Assembly (NCBI GenBank): GCA_018970445.1
Contig: JAGWWF010000004.1
Location: forward strand, 106,425 to 170,424
DNA from: Alphaproteobacteria bacterium
Lineage (GTDB): Bacteria > Pseudomonadota > Alphaproteobacteria > Sphingomonadales > Sphingomonadaceae
DNA: 64,000 nucleotides
Direction: 5' to 3'
The notes beneath the pieces were generated by a model that saw nothing but the letters and a program-made list of their open reading frames with translations, did not search any database and was not told the DNA's origin. Of this stretch, positions 35,739 through 44,371 are shown piece after piece. Each line of letters starts with the position of its first letter. Position 1 is the first letter of the stretch. Both the position numbers and the translations under genes were made by a program.

Positions 35739-37922
35739 ATGCGCCGTTCCCATCGCCTGTTGCCCGCCCTGCTGCCGGCCCTGCTGTTCACCGCCCCTGC
35801 CCCCGCCCTGGCCGGGGCAGCCGATGCCGATGCCGATGCTGGCGCTGCTGCAACCATCATCGTGACGGCCCGGCGCGACACGGATCGCCTGCCCGATCTG
35901 GCCGGCACGCTGATCTTTGCCGGCAAGCTGGGCGATGTCGCCGTGCTGGGCGATCTGCCGCCGGTGGCCAGCCGCAACCTGCGCGTCGCCCTGGCCGACA
36001 TTCCGGGCATATTGGTCTCCGAAGTGTCCAACGGCGCCTGGGCCTCGCTGTCCTATCGCGGGCTGGGCGAACCGCACGAAAGCTGGAACATCCTCACCCT
36101 TGCCGATGCCATTCCGGCCGTGCCCGACATGTACAGTTACCCGGCCGGCTATTTCATCCCGCCGCTGGAAGCGGTGGAGCGGGTGGAGTTCATCCGCGGC
36201 GCGGCCGGCCTGCTCTATGGCCCGCAGCCGGGCGGGGCGATCAACTATGTGATGAAGGGCCCGCGCCGCACGGCCGGCACGGATGGCAGCGCCCGGCTGA
36301 TGCTGGGCAGCTGGAACGCCCGCCAGGGGGTGGCCAGCCTCAATGTTTCCGATGGCCGGCTGGCGGCCGATGCGCTGGTGCATTATGCCGCCGGCGATGG
36401 CCCGCGCCGGGTGAACAGTGATCATGAACAGCTCACCGGCCGGCTGCGCGGCCATGTGCTGGGCGATGATCTCAGCCTCAGCCTGGCGCTGGATTATTAT
36501 CAGGGCGATTTTGGTGAACCCGGCGGCCTGACAGGCGCCCGCATGGCGGCCGACCGCCGCGATGGCTCCACCCCGCTCGATCGCATCCGCCTGCAACGCA
36601 TCGCCCCGTCGCTGGGCCTGGATTGGCAGCTGGACGACGATACCCAGATCACTGCCCGCGCCTTCTACAGCCGGTTCGAGCGGGAAAGCTGGCGGCAGGC
36701 CGGCGGCAGCTTTGGCGCTGTCACCCCTGCCGCCAATGTGCTGATCCGGCAATTGCAGACGTTCGAAACCGCCGGCATCGATGTGCGCCTGCGCCGCGAT
36801 TTCGGCAGCAATGGCCAGCACAGCCTGACCATCGGCGCGCTCGGCCACAGCTCCAGCGCGCCCGTGGCGGTGGACAAGGGCGCCAGCAATACCGATTTTG
36901 CCGGCAGCGCCGGTGCGCTGGCCCGCGCCAGCCGCAGCGGCGATGCCGCCGCCCTGTTTGGCGAGCTGAAGCTGGGCCTGGGCGATGTGCAGATCGTGCC
37001 GGGATTCCGCCTCGAACGCCTGCGCCAGCGCGTGACCGAAACGCTGGACAACAGCATCGGCAGCGCCAGCGGCGGCGCGCCGGGCGGGGCCAATGGCACG
37101 CTGGGCAATCTGCGCAACATCAGCACGGTCGCGCTGTGGGGCATCGGCGCCACCTGGGATGCCGCGCCCGATCTGCGCTTCGTCGCCAATGCCAGCCGCG
37201 GGTTCAAGCCGCTGCTGTACAATGATGGCGTCACCTTCCAGGCCGGCATCGATGCCGCCGGCACCTTCGAGGCCTCCTATGCCGTCACGCTGGAAGCCGG
37301 CGTGCAGGCCCAGCTGGCCACACTGCTGCGCGTGGATGCCAGCCTGTTCCGGGTGACGTTCGAGGATCAGGTGGGCTTCCTCGCCGGGCCGCTGCCGGCG
37401 CTTGGCCGCTTTGGCGCGGTGGCGGCCGGCGGCGCGCGGCGGCAGAATGTGGGCGCGATGCGCAACCAGGGCGTTGATCTGGCGATGCGGCTGGATCTGC
37501 TGGGCCCCGATGGCCTGGCGCCGGCGCGCGACACGCTGCGCCTGTCGGCCAATCTGCAACTGCTGGATGCCCGCTTCACGCGCGGCGCAGCATCAGGCTT
37601 CACCCCGCAATATGCGCCGGGCCATCTGCTGCGTGCCACCCTGGCCCATATCGGCCAGGGCGGCCGCCGCGCCGCCATCACCCTCACCTCGGTTGGCGAT
37701 CAACAGGGGGCCGACAACAATGTCGCCGATTTCGCCCTGCCCGGTTACACGGTGGTGGATGCCAGCATCGATTGGCCGATCGGCCGCGGTTTTGCCGTGG
37801 GGGCGGGCATCAACAATCTGCTGGATGAAACCTATGCCGCCCGCGTGCGCCCCGGTGCCGGCGGTGGCCTTGATCCCGGCAGCCCGCGCAACATCTTCGT
37901 TGCGATCAGCTGGAAGGGCTGA
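35739..37922 (+). CDS. TonB-dependent ferric siderophore receptor
   Basis: This 727-residue outer-membrane receptor has a signal peptide, a TonB-box-like stretch near the mature N-terminus (TIIVTARR) and a plug domain with FIRGAAGLLYGPQPGGAINYVM. A 22-strand barrel ends in NIFVAISWKG. The plug resembles FecA-type ferric citrate/siderophore receptors. The Fur box about 40 bases upstream supports an iron-uptake role. ATG at 35739 is preferred to 35721 because GGAGTG lies at the correct distance. The ligand cannot be named. Confidence 0.87.
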   Translation: MRRSHRLLPALLPALLFTAPAPALAGAADADADAGAAATIIVTARRDTDRLPDLAGTLIFAGKLGDVAVLGDLPPVASRNLRVALADIPGILVSEVSNGAWASLSYRGLGEPHESWNILTLADAIPAVPDMYSYPAGYFIPPLEAVERVEFIRGAAGLLYGPQPGGAINYVMKGPRRTAGTDGSARLMLGSWNARQGVASLNVSDGRLAADALVHYAAGDGPRRVNSDHEQLTGRLRGHVLGDDLSLSLALDYYQGDFGEPGGLTGARMAADRRDGSTPLDRIRLQRIAPSLGLDWQLDDDTQITARAFYSRFERESWRQAGGSFGAVTPAANVLIRQLQTFETAGIDVRLRRDFGSNGQHSLTIGALGHSSSAPVAVDKGASNTDFAGSAGALARASRSGDAAALFGELKLGLGDVQIVPGFRLERLRQRVTETLDNSIGSASGGAPGGANGTLGNLRNISTVALWGIGATWDAAPDLRFVANASRGFKPLLYNDGVTFQAGIDAAGTFEASYAVTLEAGVQAQLATLLRVDASLFRVTFEDQVGFLAGPLPALGRFGAVAAGGARRQNVGAMRNQGVDLAMRLDLLGPDGLAPARDTLRLSANLQLLDARFTRGAASGFTPQYAPGHLLRATLAHIGQGGRRAAITLTSVGDQQGADNNVADFALPGYTVVDASIDWPIGRGFAVGAGINNLLDETYAARVRPGAGGGLDPGSPRNIFVAISWKG

Positions 37923-37934
37923 TCGCAGGAGCGG

Positions 37935-38237
37935 TCAGGCGGCGCGGGCCAGGCGGGCCACCTTGATCTGGGCTTCATGTTGGCGTGCCTTCGCCAAATC
38001 ATGCTGGGTCTGCATGCGCAGCAGCGTATCGGCCGCCACGCCAAAGGCCTTTTCGAAGCGGATCGCCATATCAGCAGACAGGCTTGCATTGCCGTTGAGC
38101 AGCGTGCTCAACGCCTGCCGCGACACGCCGAAATGCGCGGCCAGATCGGTGACGCTGATGCCGGCGGGTTCGACGATCTCGGTCTTCAACCAGTCGCCAA
38201 CATGAACAGCAAGCGACGGATGCATCCTAAGCGCCAT
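37935..38237 (-). CDS. higA: HigA family antitoxin
   Basis: This 100-residue helix-turn-helix antitoxin contains PAGISVTDLAAHFGVSRQA and LSTLLNGNASLSADMAIRFEKAFG, the XRE-type fold of HigA. The C-terminal part is a longer helix than usual (TLLRMQTQHDLAKARQHEAQ). It is preceded within the end of higB by a good ribosome-binding site (GGAGG). HigA should neutralise HigB and, with it, repress the operon at the palindrome upstream. Confidence 0.92.
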   Translation of the reverse strand: MALRMHPSLAVHVGDWLKTEIVEPAGISVTDLAAHFGVSRQALSTLLNGNASLSADMAIRFEKAFGVAADTLLRMQTQHDLAKARQHEAQIKVARLARAA

Positions 38238-38517
38238 GATAATCCTCCAGGTCCATCTCGATCAGCGCACCTTGATGATTAACGCCAAACGTCAGCCGCC
38301 AGTTGCGCGTCACCGTCATCGCCCAGCGGCCTTGCTGATCGCCCACCAGCGCGTGCAACCCATAATTGGGCGGCACCCGCAGTTCATCCAGGCCATCGGC
38401 CGCCACGATGAACGCCAGCATCTTGCGCAGACGGCCGACATCGCCGACCAGGCCCCTGGCGTTTCCCGTTTCAAAGAAGCGGCGCAGCGCCTTGTGGCGG
38501 ATGCTGTCAATCTCCAC
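38227..38517 (-). CDS. higB: HigB family toxin, RelE-like mRNA interferase
   Basis: The 96-residue toxin begins EIDSIRHKALRRFFETGNARG and ends WRLTFGVNHQGALIEMDLEDYHG, as in HigB proteins that cleave translated mRNA on the ribosome. No Shine-Dalgarno sequence precedes either possible start, GTG at 38517 or TTG at 38535. A promoter with TTGACG (38546-38551, reverse strand) and TATCCT (38524-38529) 16 bases apart would begin transcription at about the GTG, so the message may be leaderless. Toxin-first order and overlap with higA are typical. Confidence 0.88.
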   Translation of the reverse strand: MEIDSIRHKALRRFFETGNARGLVGDVGRLRKMLAFIVAADGLDELRVPPNYGLHALVGDQQGRWAMTVTRNWRLTFGVNHQGALIEMDLEDYHGA

Positions 38518-38541
38518 CAGGATAGGATAGCGCAACCAGCG

Positions 38542-38575
38542 CGTTCGTCAAGTGTCGCGTGACAATTGACGAACG
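38542..38575. promoter_or_regulatory. higBA operator: 34-bp palindromic operator of higBA
   Basis: Perfect 10-bp outer arms, CGTTCGTCAA (38542-38551) and TTGACGAACG (38566-38575), enclose inner arms TGTC and GACA around GCGT. In all 14 of 15 arm positions pair. It overlaps the predicted -35 element of higB on the reverse strand, the expected place for autorepression by HigA. As it also follows the end of the AIM24-family gene, it could act as that gene's terminator as well. Confidence 0.7.
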
Positions 38576-38589
38576 TACGGCTCGGGCCA

Positions 38590-39417
38590 TCACCGGTTGT
38601 TGCCGATGAAATCGCCCAGTTCGCCCAGGATGCTGCCTTCGCCGCGGTTCTGGCCGCGGCCCATGGCGGCCTGCATCATGCGGCCGGCCAGCCGGCTGAA
38701 CGGCAGCGACTGGATCCACACCTTGCCCGGCCCGGTGAGCCGCGCGAAAAACGCGCCTTCGCCGCCGAACAGCATGGATTTCACCCCGCCGGCGCCGACC
38801 AGATCGAAATCCACGCTGGGGGTATAGGCGGCCAGGCAGCCGGTATCGACATGCAGCTGTTCGCCCGGTGCCAGCGTGCGTTCCACCACGGTGCCGCCCA
38901 TCTGCACGAACACCCAGCCATCGCCATCCAGCCGCTGCATCACAAAACCTTCGCCGCCGAACAGCCCGGTCATGATCTTGCGCTGGAATTCGATGCCGAT
39001 GGAAACGCCGCGCGCCGCGGCCAAAAACGCATCCTTCTGGCAGATCAGCGTGCCGCCCACGCTGTCCAGCTTGATCGGCAGGATCGCGCCCGGCGTCGGG
39101 CTGGCAAAGGCCACGCGCGCCTTGCCGCCGCCATTGTGGGTGAAGACGGTGGTGAACAGGCTTTCGCCCGTCACCAGCCGCTTGCCGGCGCCCAGCAGCT
39201 TGCCCATGAAGCCGCCGCCCTGATCGGCCGAACCATCGCCGAACACCGTGGTCATGCCCACGGCGGCATCCTTCCACACCATCGCGCCGGCTTCGGCCAC
39301 CGCGCTTTCGCCGGGGTCCAGCTCGATCTCGACGAATTGCAATTCCTGGCCCTTGATCTCGAAATCGATATCGTCGGCAATGCTGCCCGACCGGCTGTGC
39401 TGCCAGGGATTGGCCAT
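38590..39417 (-). CDS. AIM24/TIGR00266 family protein
   Basis: This 275-residue cytoplasmic protein matches the AIM24 (TIGR00266) family. It has repeated beta-rich modules with glycine-rich turns: EAGAMVWKDAAVGMTTVFG, GLFGGEGFVMQRLDGDG and FGGEGAFFARLTGPGKVWIQ. The family forms a double-psi-like barrel trimer of unknown function. A GGAGACG site lies upstream of ATG at 39417. It is divergent from the TonB receptor at 39567. Confidence 0.88.
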   Translation of the reverse strand: MANPWQHSRSGSIADDIDFEIKGQELQFVEIELDPGESAVAEAGAMVWKDAAVGMTTVFGDGSADQGGGFMGKLLGAGKRLVTGESLFTTVFTHNGGGKARVAFASPTPGAILPIKLDSVGGTLICQKDAFLAAARGVSIGIEFQRKIMTGLFGGEGFVMQRLDGDGWVFVQMGGTVVERTLAPGEQLHVDTGCLAAYTPSVDFDLVGAGGVKSMLFGGEGAFFARLTGPGKVWIQSLPFSRLAGRMMQAAMGRGQNRGEGSILGELGDFIGNNR

Positions 39418-39473
39418 TCATCGTCTCCTGTTTGCGCCTGCTGCTGATGCCATTATGGGCACGCTGTATTGCC

Positions 39474-39505
39474 TTGCCAAGACGGGTATCGGCCAAAAGT
39501 ATAAT
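39474..39505 (+). promoter_or_regulatory. Weak sigma-70-type promoter candidate for TonB receptor
   Basis: TATAAT at 39500-39505 is a perfect -10 hexamer in very GC-rich surroundings. The best -35 match is TTGCCA at 39474-39479, with a 20-base spacer that is longer than ideal. It lies about 60 bases before the receptor start at 39567. Confidence 0.3.
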
Positions 39506-39566
39506 CGCCCACCGGCCTGCACCCGAATATCGTTGGTTCAACAAGGGGATATGTGGGGATGGGATC

Positions 39567-41960
39567 ATGCGTGGGCAGCGATTTCGCTGGCTGATGGGCT
39601 GCGCCGTGCTGCTGGCCAGTCCGGCGCTGGCCGGCGCAGCCGCCGGTGCCGGCCCGGCCGATCCCGAACTGGTGGTGGTGGCCACGCCCCTGCATGATGT
39701 GGGCGAGGCCGTGCTGGCCGCACCGTCGGTGGGCGCCACCGACGAGGATATCGCCGCCGCCCGCGCCGTGGATGCCACCGACTGGCTGCGCCGGCGCGGC
39801 GCCGGCGTCTATCTGAACGACATCACCGGCAACCCGTTGCAGGCCGATGTGAATTTCCGCGGCTTTTCCGCCTCGCCGCTGCTGGGTACGCCGCAGGGGC
39901 TGGTGGTGTGGCTGGATGGCGTGCGGGTGAACCAGCCCTTTGGCGATGTCGTCAGCTGGGATCTCATTCCCAAGGCCGCCATCCGCGCCATGAACCTGGT
40001 GCCCGGTTCCAACCCGCTGTTCGGCCGCAATGCGCTGGGCGGCGCGCTGGTGATCCGCACCAAGGATGGTCGTTCCGATCCCGGCCTGCGCGCCGAGGCC
40101 GGTTATGGCCGCTTCGACCGGCGCACGCTGGAGGCCGAAGCCGGCGGCCGCAGCGGCGGGTTTGACTGGTATGCCGCCGGCAACCACTTCGCCGAAACCG
40201 GCTGGCGCGATGTGTCGCCCAGCCGGGCGTGGAGCGGGCTGGCCAAGGCCGGCTGGCAACAGGGGGAAAGCCGCCTGAGCCTGACCGCGCTGGCCGCCGA
40301 TACGCGCCTGAATGGCAATGGCCTGCAGGAGGAACGGCTGCTCGCTGCCCGCCGCGCCAGCGTCTATACCCATCCCGACACGACGTGGAACCGCACCCTG
40401 CTGTTCAATGCCACCGCCGAAACCGGCCTTGCTGACCGGCTGGGCCTGAAGGCCAACGCCTTCTGGCGGCGGCTGACAACCCGCACCCTGAACGGCGATG
40501 CCAATGACGAGGTGCTGGGCAGCGACGACGTGTATGACAGCGGCGAAACCCCGCTGAACACCCCGTTCCCGTCGGCCGCCTGCATCGAGGAGGCGGCGGA
40601 AAATGAGGAGCCGCAGGAGGCGTGCAACGGCCTGTTGAACCGCAGCGCCAGCCGCCAGCATGAAGTTGGCGGCACGCTGGAGCTGGCGCTGGCCCTGAAG
40701 GGCGCCCGGTTGACGGCCGGCCTTGCCTTCACCGCCAGCCGCGCCCGCTTTGCCCAGTCGAGCGAATTTGCCTATCTCACGCCGGATCGCGGCGTGATCG
40801 GCACCGGCGTGCTGGCCGATGGCACGCAGGATTTCGATCCGGGCGAAGACACGGACGCGCGGGTTGATCTGTCCGCCCGCACCCGCAGCCAGTCGGCCTA
40901 TCTGCTGGCCGAGATCACCGCCACCAGATCACTCACCGTCAATGCCTCGGCCCGGCTGGATGCCACGCAGATCCGCAATCTGGATCACATCAACCCCGGC
41001 CCGGCCACCGGCAGCCTGACCGGCAATCATGATTATCACCGCCTCAACCCGGCCGTGTCGCTGCGCTGGCAGGCCGGGCGCGGGCTGGTGGTGGATGCCG
41101 CCGTGGCGCAGACCAGCCGGGCGCCATCGGCGATCGAACTGGGCTGCGCAGATCCCGAAAGCCCGTGCCGCCTGCCTAATGCGCTGGCCGGCGATCCGCC
41201 GTTGCACCAGGTGGTGGCCCGCACCATCGAAGCCGGCGTGCGGGTGGAACCGGCCCCTTCCAGCTTCCTGCGTGCCGGCCTGTTCCGCACCACCGCGCTG
41301 GACGACATATTGTTCGTTGCCTCCCCGCGCACCGGCTTTGGCTATTTCCGCAATTTCGGCCGCACCCGGCGGCAGGGGCTGGAACTGGTGGCCGGCGCCG
41401 CACTGAAACGGCTCACCCTTTCGGCCAGCTACACGCTGCTGGATGCCACCTACCGCAGCGCCGAGATCGTGGGCGGGGCCGGCAACAGCACGAACAGCGC
41501 AGGGCCTGGCGGCGAAGGCAATATCCGCATCACGCCCGGCAACCGCATCCCGCTGCTGCCCCGCCATCTGCTCAAGGCCAGCGCCGACTGGCAGGCGCTG
41601 GCCTGGCTGCTGATCAGCGCCGATGTGCAGGCGGCCAGCGGCTTGTTTGCCCGCAGCAATGAAAACAACGCCCACCGCCCCGATGGTGACCTCTACCCCG
41701 GTGCCGGCAAGACAAGGGGCTGGGCCGTGCTCAACCTGGGGGCCGAGGTGAAGCCGGCCAGGTGGTTCAGCCTGATCCTGCAGCTGGACAATGTGCTGGA
41801 TGCACGCTTCGCCACCGCCGCCCAGCTGGGCGCGAGCGTGTTTGATCCGGCCGGCCGCTTCAACCCGCTGCAGGGTGGGCCGGATGTGGCGCAGGGCGGC
41901 ACCTTCCTGGGGCCGGGCGCGCCCCGGCAATGGCGGCTGGCCACGCGGGTGCGGTTCTAA
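39567..41960 (+). CDS. TonB-dependent receptor at edge of PQQ alcohol-oxidation island
   Basis: This 797-residue outer-membrane receptor has a signal peptide (RWLMGCAVLLASPALAG) and a plug domain (VNFRGFSASPLLGTPQGLVV, PGSNPLFGRNALGGALVIRT). The barrel ends in aromatic-rich QWRLATRVRF. ATG at 39567 follows a GGGGATGGGA site. It converges by a few bases on the metallohydrolase gene of the quinoprotein relay system. No Fur box was seen. Import of a lanthanide chelate or another metal-ligand complex is possible but is only inferred from the neighbours. Confidence 0.85.
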   Translation: MRGQRFRWLMGCAVLLASPALAGAAAGAGPADPELVVVATPLHDVGEAVLAAPSVGATDEDIAAARAVDATDWLRRRGAGVYLNDITGNPLQADVNFRGFSASPLLGTPQGLVVWLDGVRVNQPFGDVVSWDLIPKAAIRAMNLVPGSNPLFGRNALGGALVIRTKDGRSDPGLRAEAGYGRFDRRTLEAEAGGRSGGFDWYAAGNHFAETGWRDVSPSRAWSGLAKAGWQQGESRLSLTALAADTRLNGNGLQEERLLAARRASVYTHPDTTWNRTLLFNATAETGLADRLGLKANAFWRRLTTRTLNGDANDEVLGSDDVYDSGETPLNTPFPSAACIEEAAENEEPQEACNGLLNRSASRQHEVGGTLELALALKGARLTAGLAFTASRARFAQSSEFAYLTPDRGVIGTGVLADGTQDFDPGEDTDARVDLSARTRSQSAYLLAEITATRSLTVNASARLDATQIRNLDHINPGPATGSLTGNHDYHRLNPAVSLRWQAGRGLVVDAAVAQTSRAPSAIELGCADPESPCRLPNALAGDPPLHQVVARTIEAGVRVEPAPSSFLRAGLFRTTALDDILFVASPRTGFGYFRNFGRTRRQGLELVAGAALKRLTLSASYTLLDATYRSAEIVGGAGNSTNSAGPGGEGNIRITPGNRIPLLPRHLLKASADWQALAWLLISADVQAASGLFARSNENNAHRPDGDLYPGAGKTRGWAVLNLGAEVKPARWFSLILQLDNVLDARFATAAQLGASVFDPAGRFNPLQGGPDVAQGGTFLGPGAPRQWRLATRVRF

Positions 41961-42895
41961 CCGGCCAGCCTGGGCAGCCGCGCCGCCTCCAGCCCGGCCC
42001 AGAAGTGGGAGACGCTGCGCTGCAGTTCCAGCCGCGCCACCGCCAGCCCGGCAAATTGCGGCGGGATGGCGATGTTGCCGGCCTCCACCATCGTCATCCC
42101 GGCCTCCATCGCGGCGCGCAGGGCGGGTTCCAGCCAGTCCAGCCAGGCGCGGGTCTGGGCAATCGCGGTGCCGGGCGTGCCATCCACCGGGCCATGGCCA
42201 GGCACCACGCGGGCCTGGCCCAGCGCGGCCAGCTGATCCAGCGCCCGCCGCCACGCCGGCAGATCGGCATGCGGTGTGGCCGGCGCGCGGTTGTGGAACA
42301 CCAGATCGCCGGTGATCAATGTGCCGGTGGCTTCATCCAGCACCGCCAGATCCGATGGGCTGTGGCCGGCCAGCGTGAACAATCGCAACGCCCGCCCGCC
42401 GATCAGCACCGGCCCGGCCTGCGCCACCAGCGCCGGGGCGGGCAATTCGGTGCCGCGCATCCAGTCGCCCAGCAGGCGATAGAGCCCGGCGGAAAAGCCC
42501 GCCTTATCGCCCGCCACCTGGGCGGCCACCGCCGGGGTGGCCGCCACCATGCTGGCCGGAAAGGCCGATGCGCCAAAGCTGTGATCGGGGTGCAGGTGGG
42601 TGAGATAGACGCGCGCCACCGGCGTGCCGGTCAGCCGCCGCGCCAGCACCGCCAGCGCCGCGCCCTGGCGGTGGGAGGCGCCGGCATCGATCAGCACAGC
42701 GCCGGCATCGGTGGCGATGATGGTGATGTTGGCGATGGCGCCGCCATTGGCCATGGCAATCGGCGCATCGGCACCGCGCACCACCCAGATGCCGGCCGCC
42801 ACCGGTTCGGCCACCAGCCGATAATCCGGCGCGGCAGCCAGCAGCGGCAGCCCGGCCAGTGCGCCCAGCAGCTGGCGGCGGGCCAGCATCGTCAT
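41957..42895 (-). CDS. Quinoprotein relay system zinc metallohydrolase (SoxH-like)
   Basis: This 312-residue metallo-beta-lactamase fold protein has an N-terminal leader (MLARRQLLGALAGLPLLAAA). The metal ligands are in THLHPDHSFG, AGHSPSD, ITGDLVFHN and VVPGHGP. Together with an adjacent SoxYZ-like carrier it matches the SoxH-like hydrolases found in quinoprotein alcohol dehydrogenase clusters, where their exact reaction is unknown. ATG at 42895 overlaps the carrier gene stop by ATGA. Confidence 0.85.
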   Translation of the reverse strand: MTMLARRQLLGALAGLPLLAAAPDYRLVAEPVAAGIWVVRGADAPIAMANGGAIANITIIATDAGAVLIDAGASHRQGAALAVLARRLTGTPVARVYLTHLHPDHSFGASAFPASMVAATPAVAAQVAGDKAGFSAGLYRLLGDWMRGTELPAPALVAQAGPVLIGGRALRLFTLAGHSPSDLAVLDEATGTLITGDLVFHNRAPATPHADLPAWRRALDQLAALGQARVVPGHGPVDGTPGTAIAQTRAWLDWLEPALRAAMEAGMTMVEAGNIAIPPQFAGLAVARLELQRSVSHFWAGLEAARLPRLAG

Positions 42896-43737
42896 GGTTC
42901 CGGCGTGCCCGCCAGCCGGGTGGGCGGCAGGCTGCTTTGCCCGGCAACGGCGGCGGCCATCTCCACCCCGCCGCTGTCGCGCCCCGCCACCGTCACGCCT
43001 TCGCCTTCGCGCAGGTGCGGCATCAGCATGATCGCCGGGTCTTCCGCCACCGAGGCGTTGAGTTCCAGATCGGCCAGCAGCCGGCCGGTGTTGCTGCGGA
43101 TGGCCACGCGTTCCAGCCAGTAACTGGGGATATTGTCGACAAAGCCGGTGTCCATCGGGTGCCGCACCGCCAGCGCCAGCCGGGCCGGTGCCGCGCTCAC
43201 GCCGGCCGGCGTGGTCCACAGCCGCCCGCGCAGCTGCATCAGGCTTTGCGCCCAATCGCCCTTCACCCGGCTGACGGGCGGGGCCGAACAGCCGCCACCG
43301 GCGGCATCGATCCAGCCACCGGCCAGCAACCAGCTGCCATCGGCCACCTCCACCGCGGCGCGAACCGGTGTGCGCTGATCCAGCTTGATGCGCAGCGCGA
43401 TGAAGGCTTCGGCATCGTGCGGCGTGAACTGCACCGCCTGCTGGATGGGGTTGAGATCGGCAAAGACGATGATGCGCTTCACGCCCGGCACGGCGCGCGC
43501 ATCCACCTGAACCGGAAACTGGCGCTGGTTTTCGGCGATGGCGGGAAAATCCACCTTCACCCGATCATCAAAGCGCACGCGCGCGCCTTCGGGCAGCACC
43601 AGTTGCAGCACGGTGGGCAGGAAGGGCGATTGCAGCGGATCATCGCGCAGCGCGCCATCGGGCAACAGGCGATCAGGGGCCGCGGCCACCGGTGCCGCCA
43701 GCAGGATCATCCCCAGAAAGGCTGTGTGCCGCCTCAT
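42892..43737 (-). CDS. Quinoprotein-associated SoxYZ-like fusion carrier
   Basis: This 281-residue exported protein joins a SoxY-like domain to a SoxZ-like domain. The SoxY half contains VKVDFPAIAENQRQFPVQV and ends in GGGCSAPP, where the cysteine sits in place of the swinging-arm GGC(G) of SoxY. The SoxZ half has LALAVRHPMDTGFVDNIPSY. In the Sox system this cysteine carries sulfur intermediates, but no sox oxidation genes are seen here. Such fusions co-occur with PQQ alcohol dehydrogenases and are thought to act as a relay. It is divergent from the CXXCW gene. Confidence 0.85.
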   Translation of the reverse strand: MRRHTAFLGMILLAAPVAAAPDRLLPDGALRDDPLQSPFLPTVLQLVLPEGARVRFDDRVKVDFPAIAENQRQFPVQVDARAVPGVKRIIVFADLNPIQQAVQFTPHDAEAFIALRIKLDQRTPVRAAVEVADGSWLLAGGWIDAAGGGCSAPPVSRVKGDWAQSLMQLRGRLWTTPAGVSAAPARLALAVRHPMDTGFVDNIPSYWLERVAIRSNTGRLLADLELNASVAEDPAIMLMPHLREGEGVTVAGRDSGGVEMAAAVAGQSSLPPTRLAGTPEP

Positions 43738-43773
43738 ACCAAAGACGAAGTTACGCGCCTGTGCCGCCTGCTA

Positions 43774-43789
43774 CCATCAGACCAAGGGA
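43774..43789 (-). promoter_or_regulatory. CCTTGG-centred motif, copy 1 (soxYZ/CXXCW divergent region)
   Basis: Read on the reverse strand this is TCCCTTGGTCTGATGG, matching the aldehyde dehydrogenase promoter copy at 47309-47324 in 14 of 16 positions. It lies 37 bases upstream of the SoxYZ-like gene start and 22 bases upstream of the CXXCW gene, so it could serve either transcript. It is a candidate regulator-binding site for the alcohol-oxidation genes. Confidence 0.5.
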
Positions 43790-43810
43790 TAAGAGGCGGG
43801 GGAGTGAGAC

Positions 43811-44371
43811 ATGCGGGCCATCGGCCGAACCGCCACACGGGCCGCGCTGCTGGCACCCTTGCTGGCCGCTGCCGGGCCGACCGATTGGCGCACATCGCCC
43901 TTTCACGATCCGGTCACCCTGTATCGCATCGATCGCCCGCGCAGCCCGGTGCCCGGCCCGCCCGAAGGGGTGCCGGCGCTGGATGCCGCCGGCGTCGCCC
44001 GGTGGGGCGGGCGGGCGCTGCGCGTCGATGTCTCCCCGGTGGAGGATGGCCGGCGCGACCCTGCCACCGGCCGCTGGACGCTGCTGGCGCCGGCCCGTTC
44101 GATCCCGCAGGCGCTGTGGTTTCCCGAAGCCGGGCGGGTGCCGGGCAACCCGGCCATCATCGCCCATTTCATGGCGCGCGTGCCGGTGCTGGCGGCCGGG
44201 CGGCCGGTGATCGTCTTCTGCCTCACCGATTGCTGGATGAGCTGGAACGCCGCCTTGCGCCTGCACCGCGCCGGCATCAAGGTGGCCTGGTATGGCGCCG
44301 GCCGCGACGGCTGGGCCGCATCCGATCGGCCGCTTGCACCCGTCATCCCATTTGTTAACAAGGAAAAATGA
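43811..44371 (+). CDS. PQQ-dependent catabolism-associated CXXCW protein
   Basis: This 186-residue exported, rhodanese-like protein has the family's diagnostic motif CLTDCW, with Cys137, Cys141 and Trp142. Proteins of this type are found with PQQ-dependent alcohol dehydrogenase systems; their reaction is not established, and a redox or sulfur-transfer role is an inference. ATG at 43811 follows GGGGGAGTGA. Its stop overlaps the following TonB receptor start (ATGA), so the two are coupled. Confidence 0.88.
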   Translation: MRAIGRTATRAALLAPLLAAAGPTDWRTSPFHDPVTLYRIDRPRSPVPGPPEGVPALDAAGVARWGGRALRVDVSPVEDGRRDPATGRWTLLAPARSIPQALWFPEAGRVPGNPAIIAHFMARVPVLAAGRPVIVFCLTDCWMSWNAALRLHRAGIKVAWYGAGRDGWAASDRPLAPVIPFVNKEK

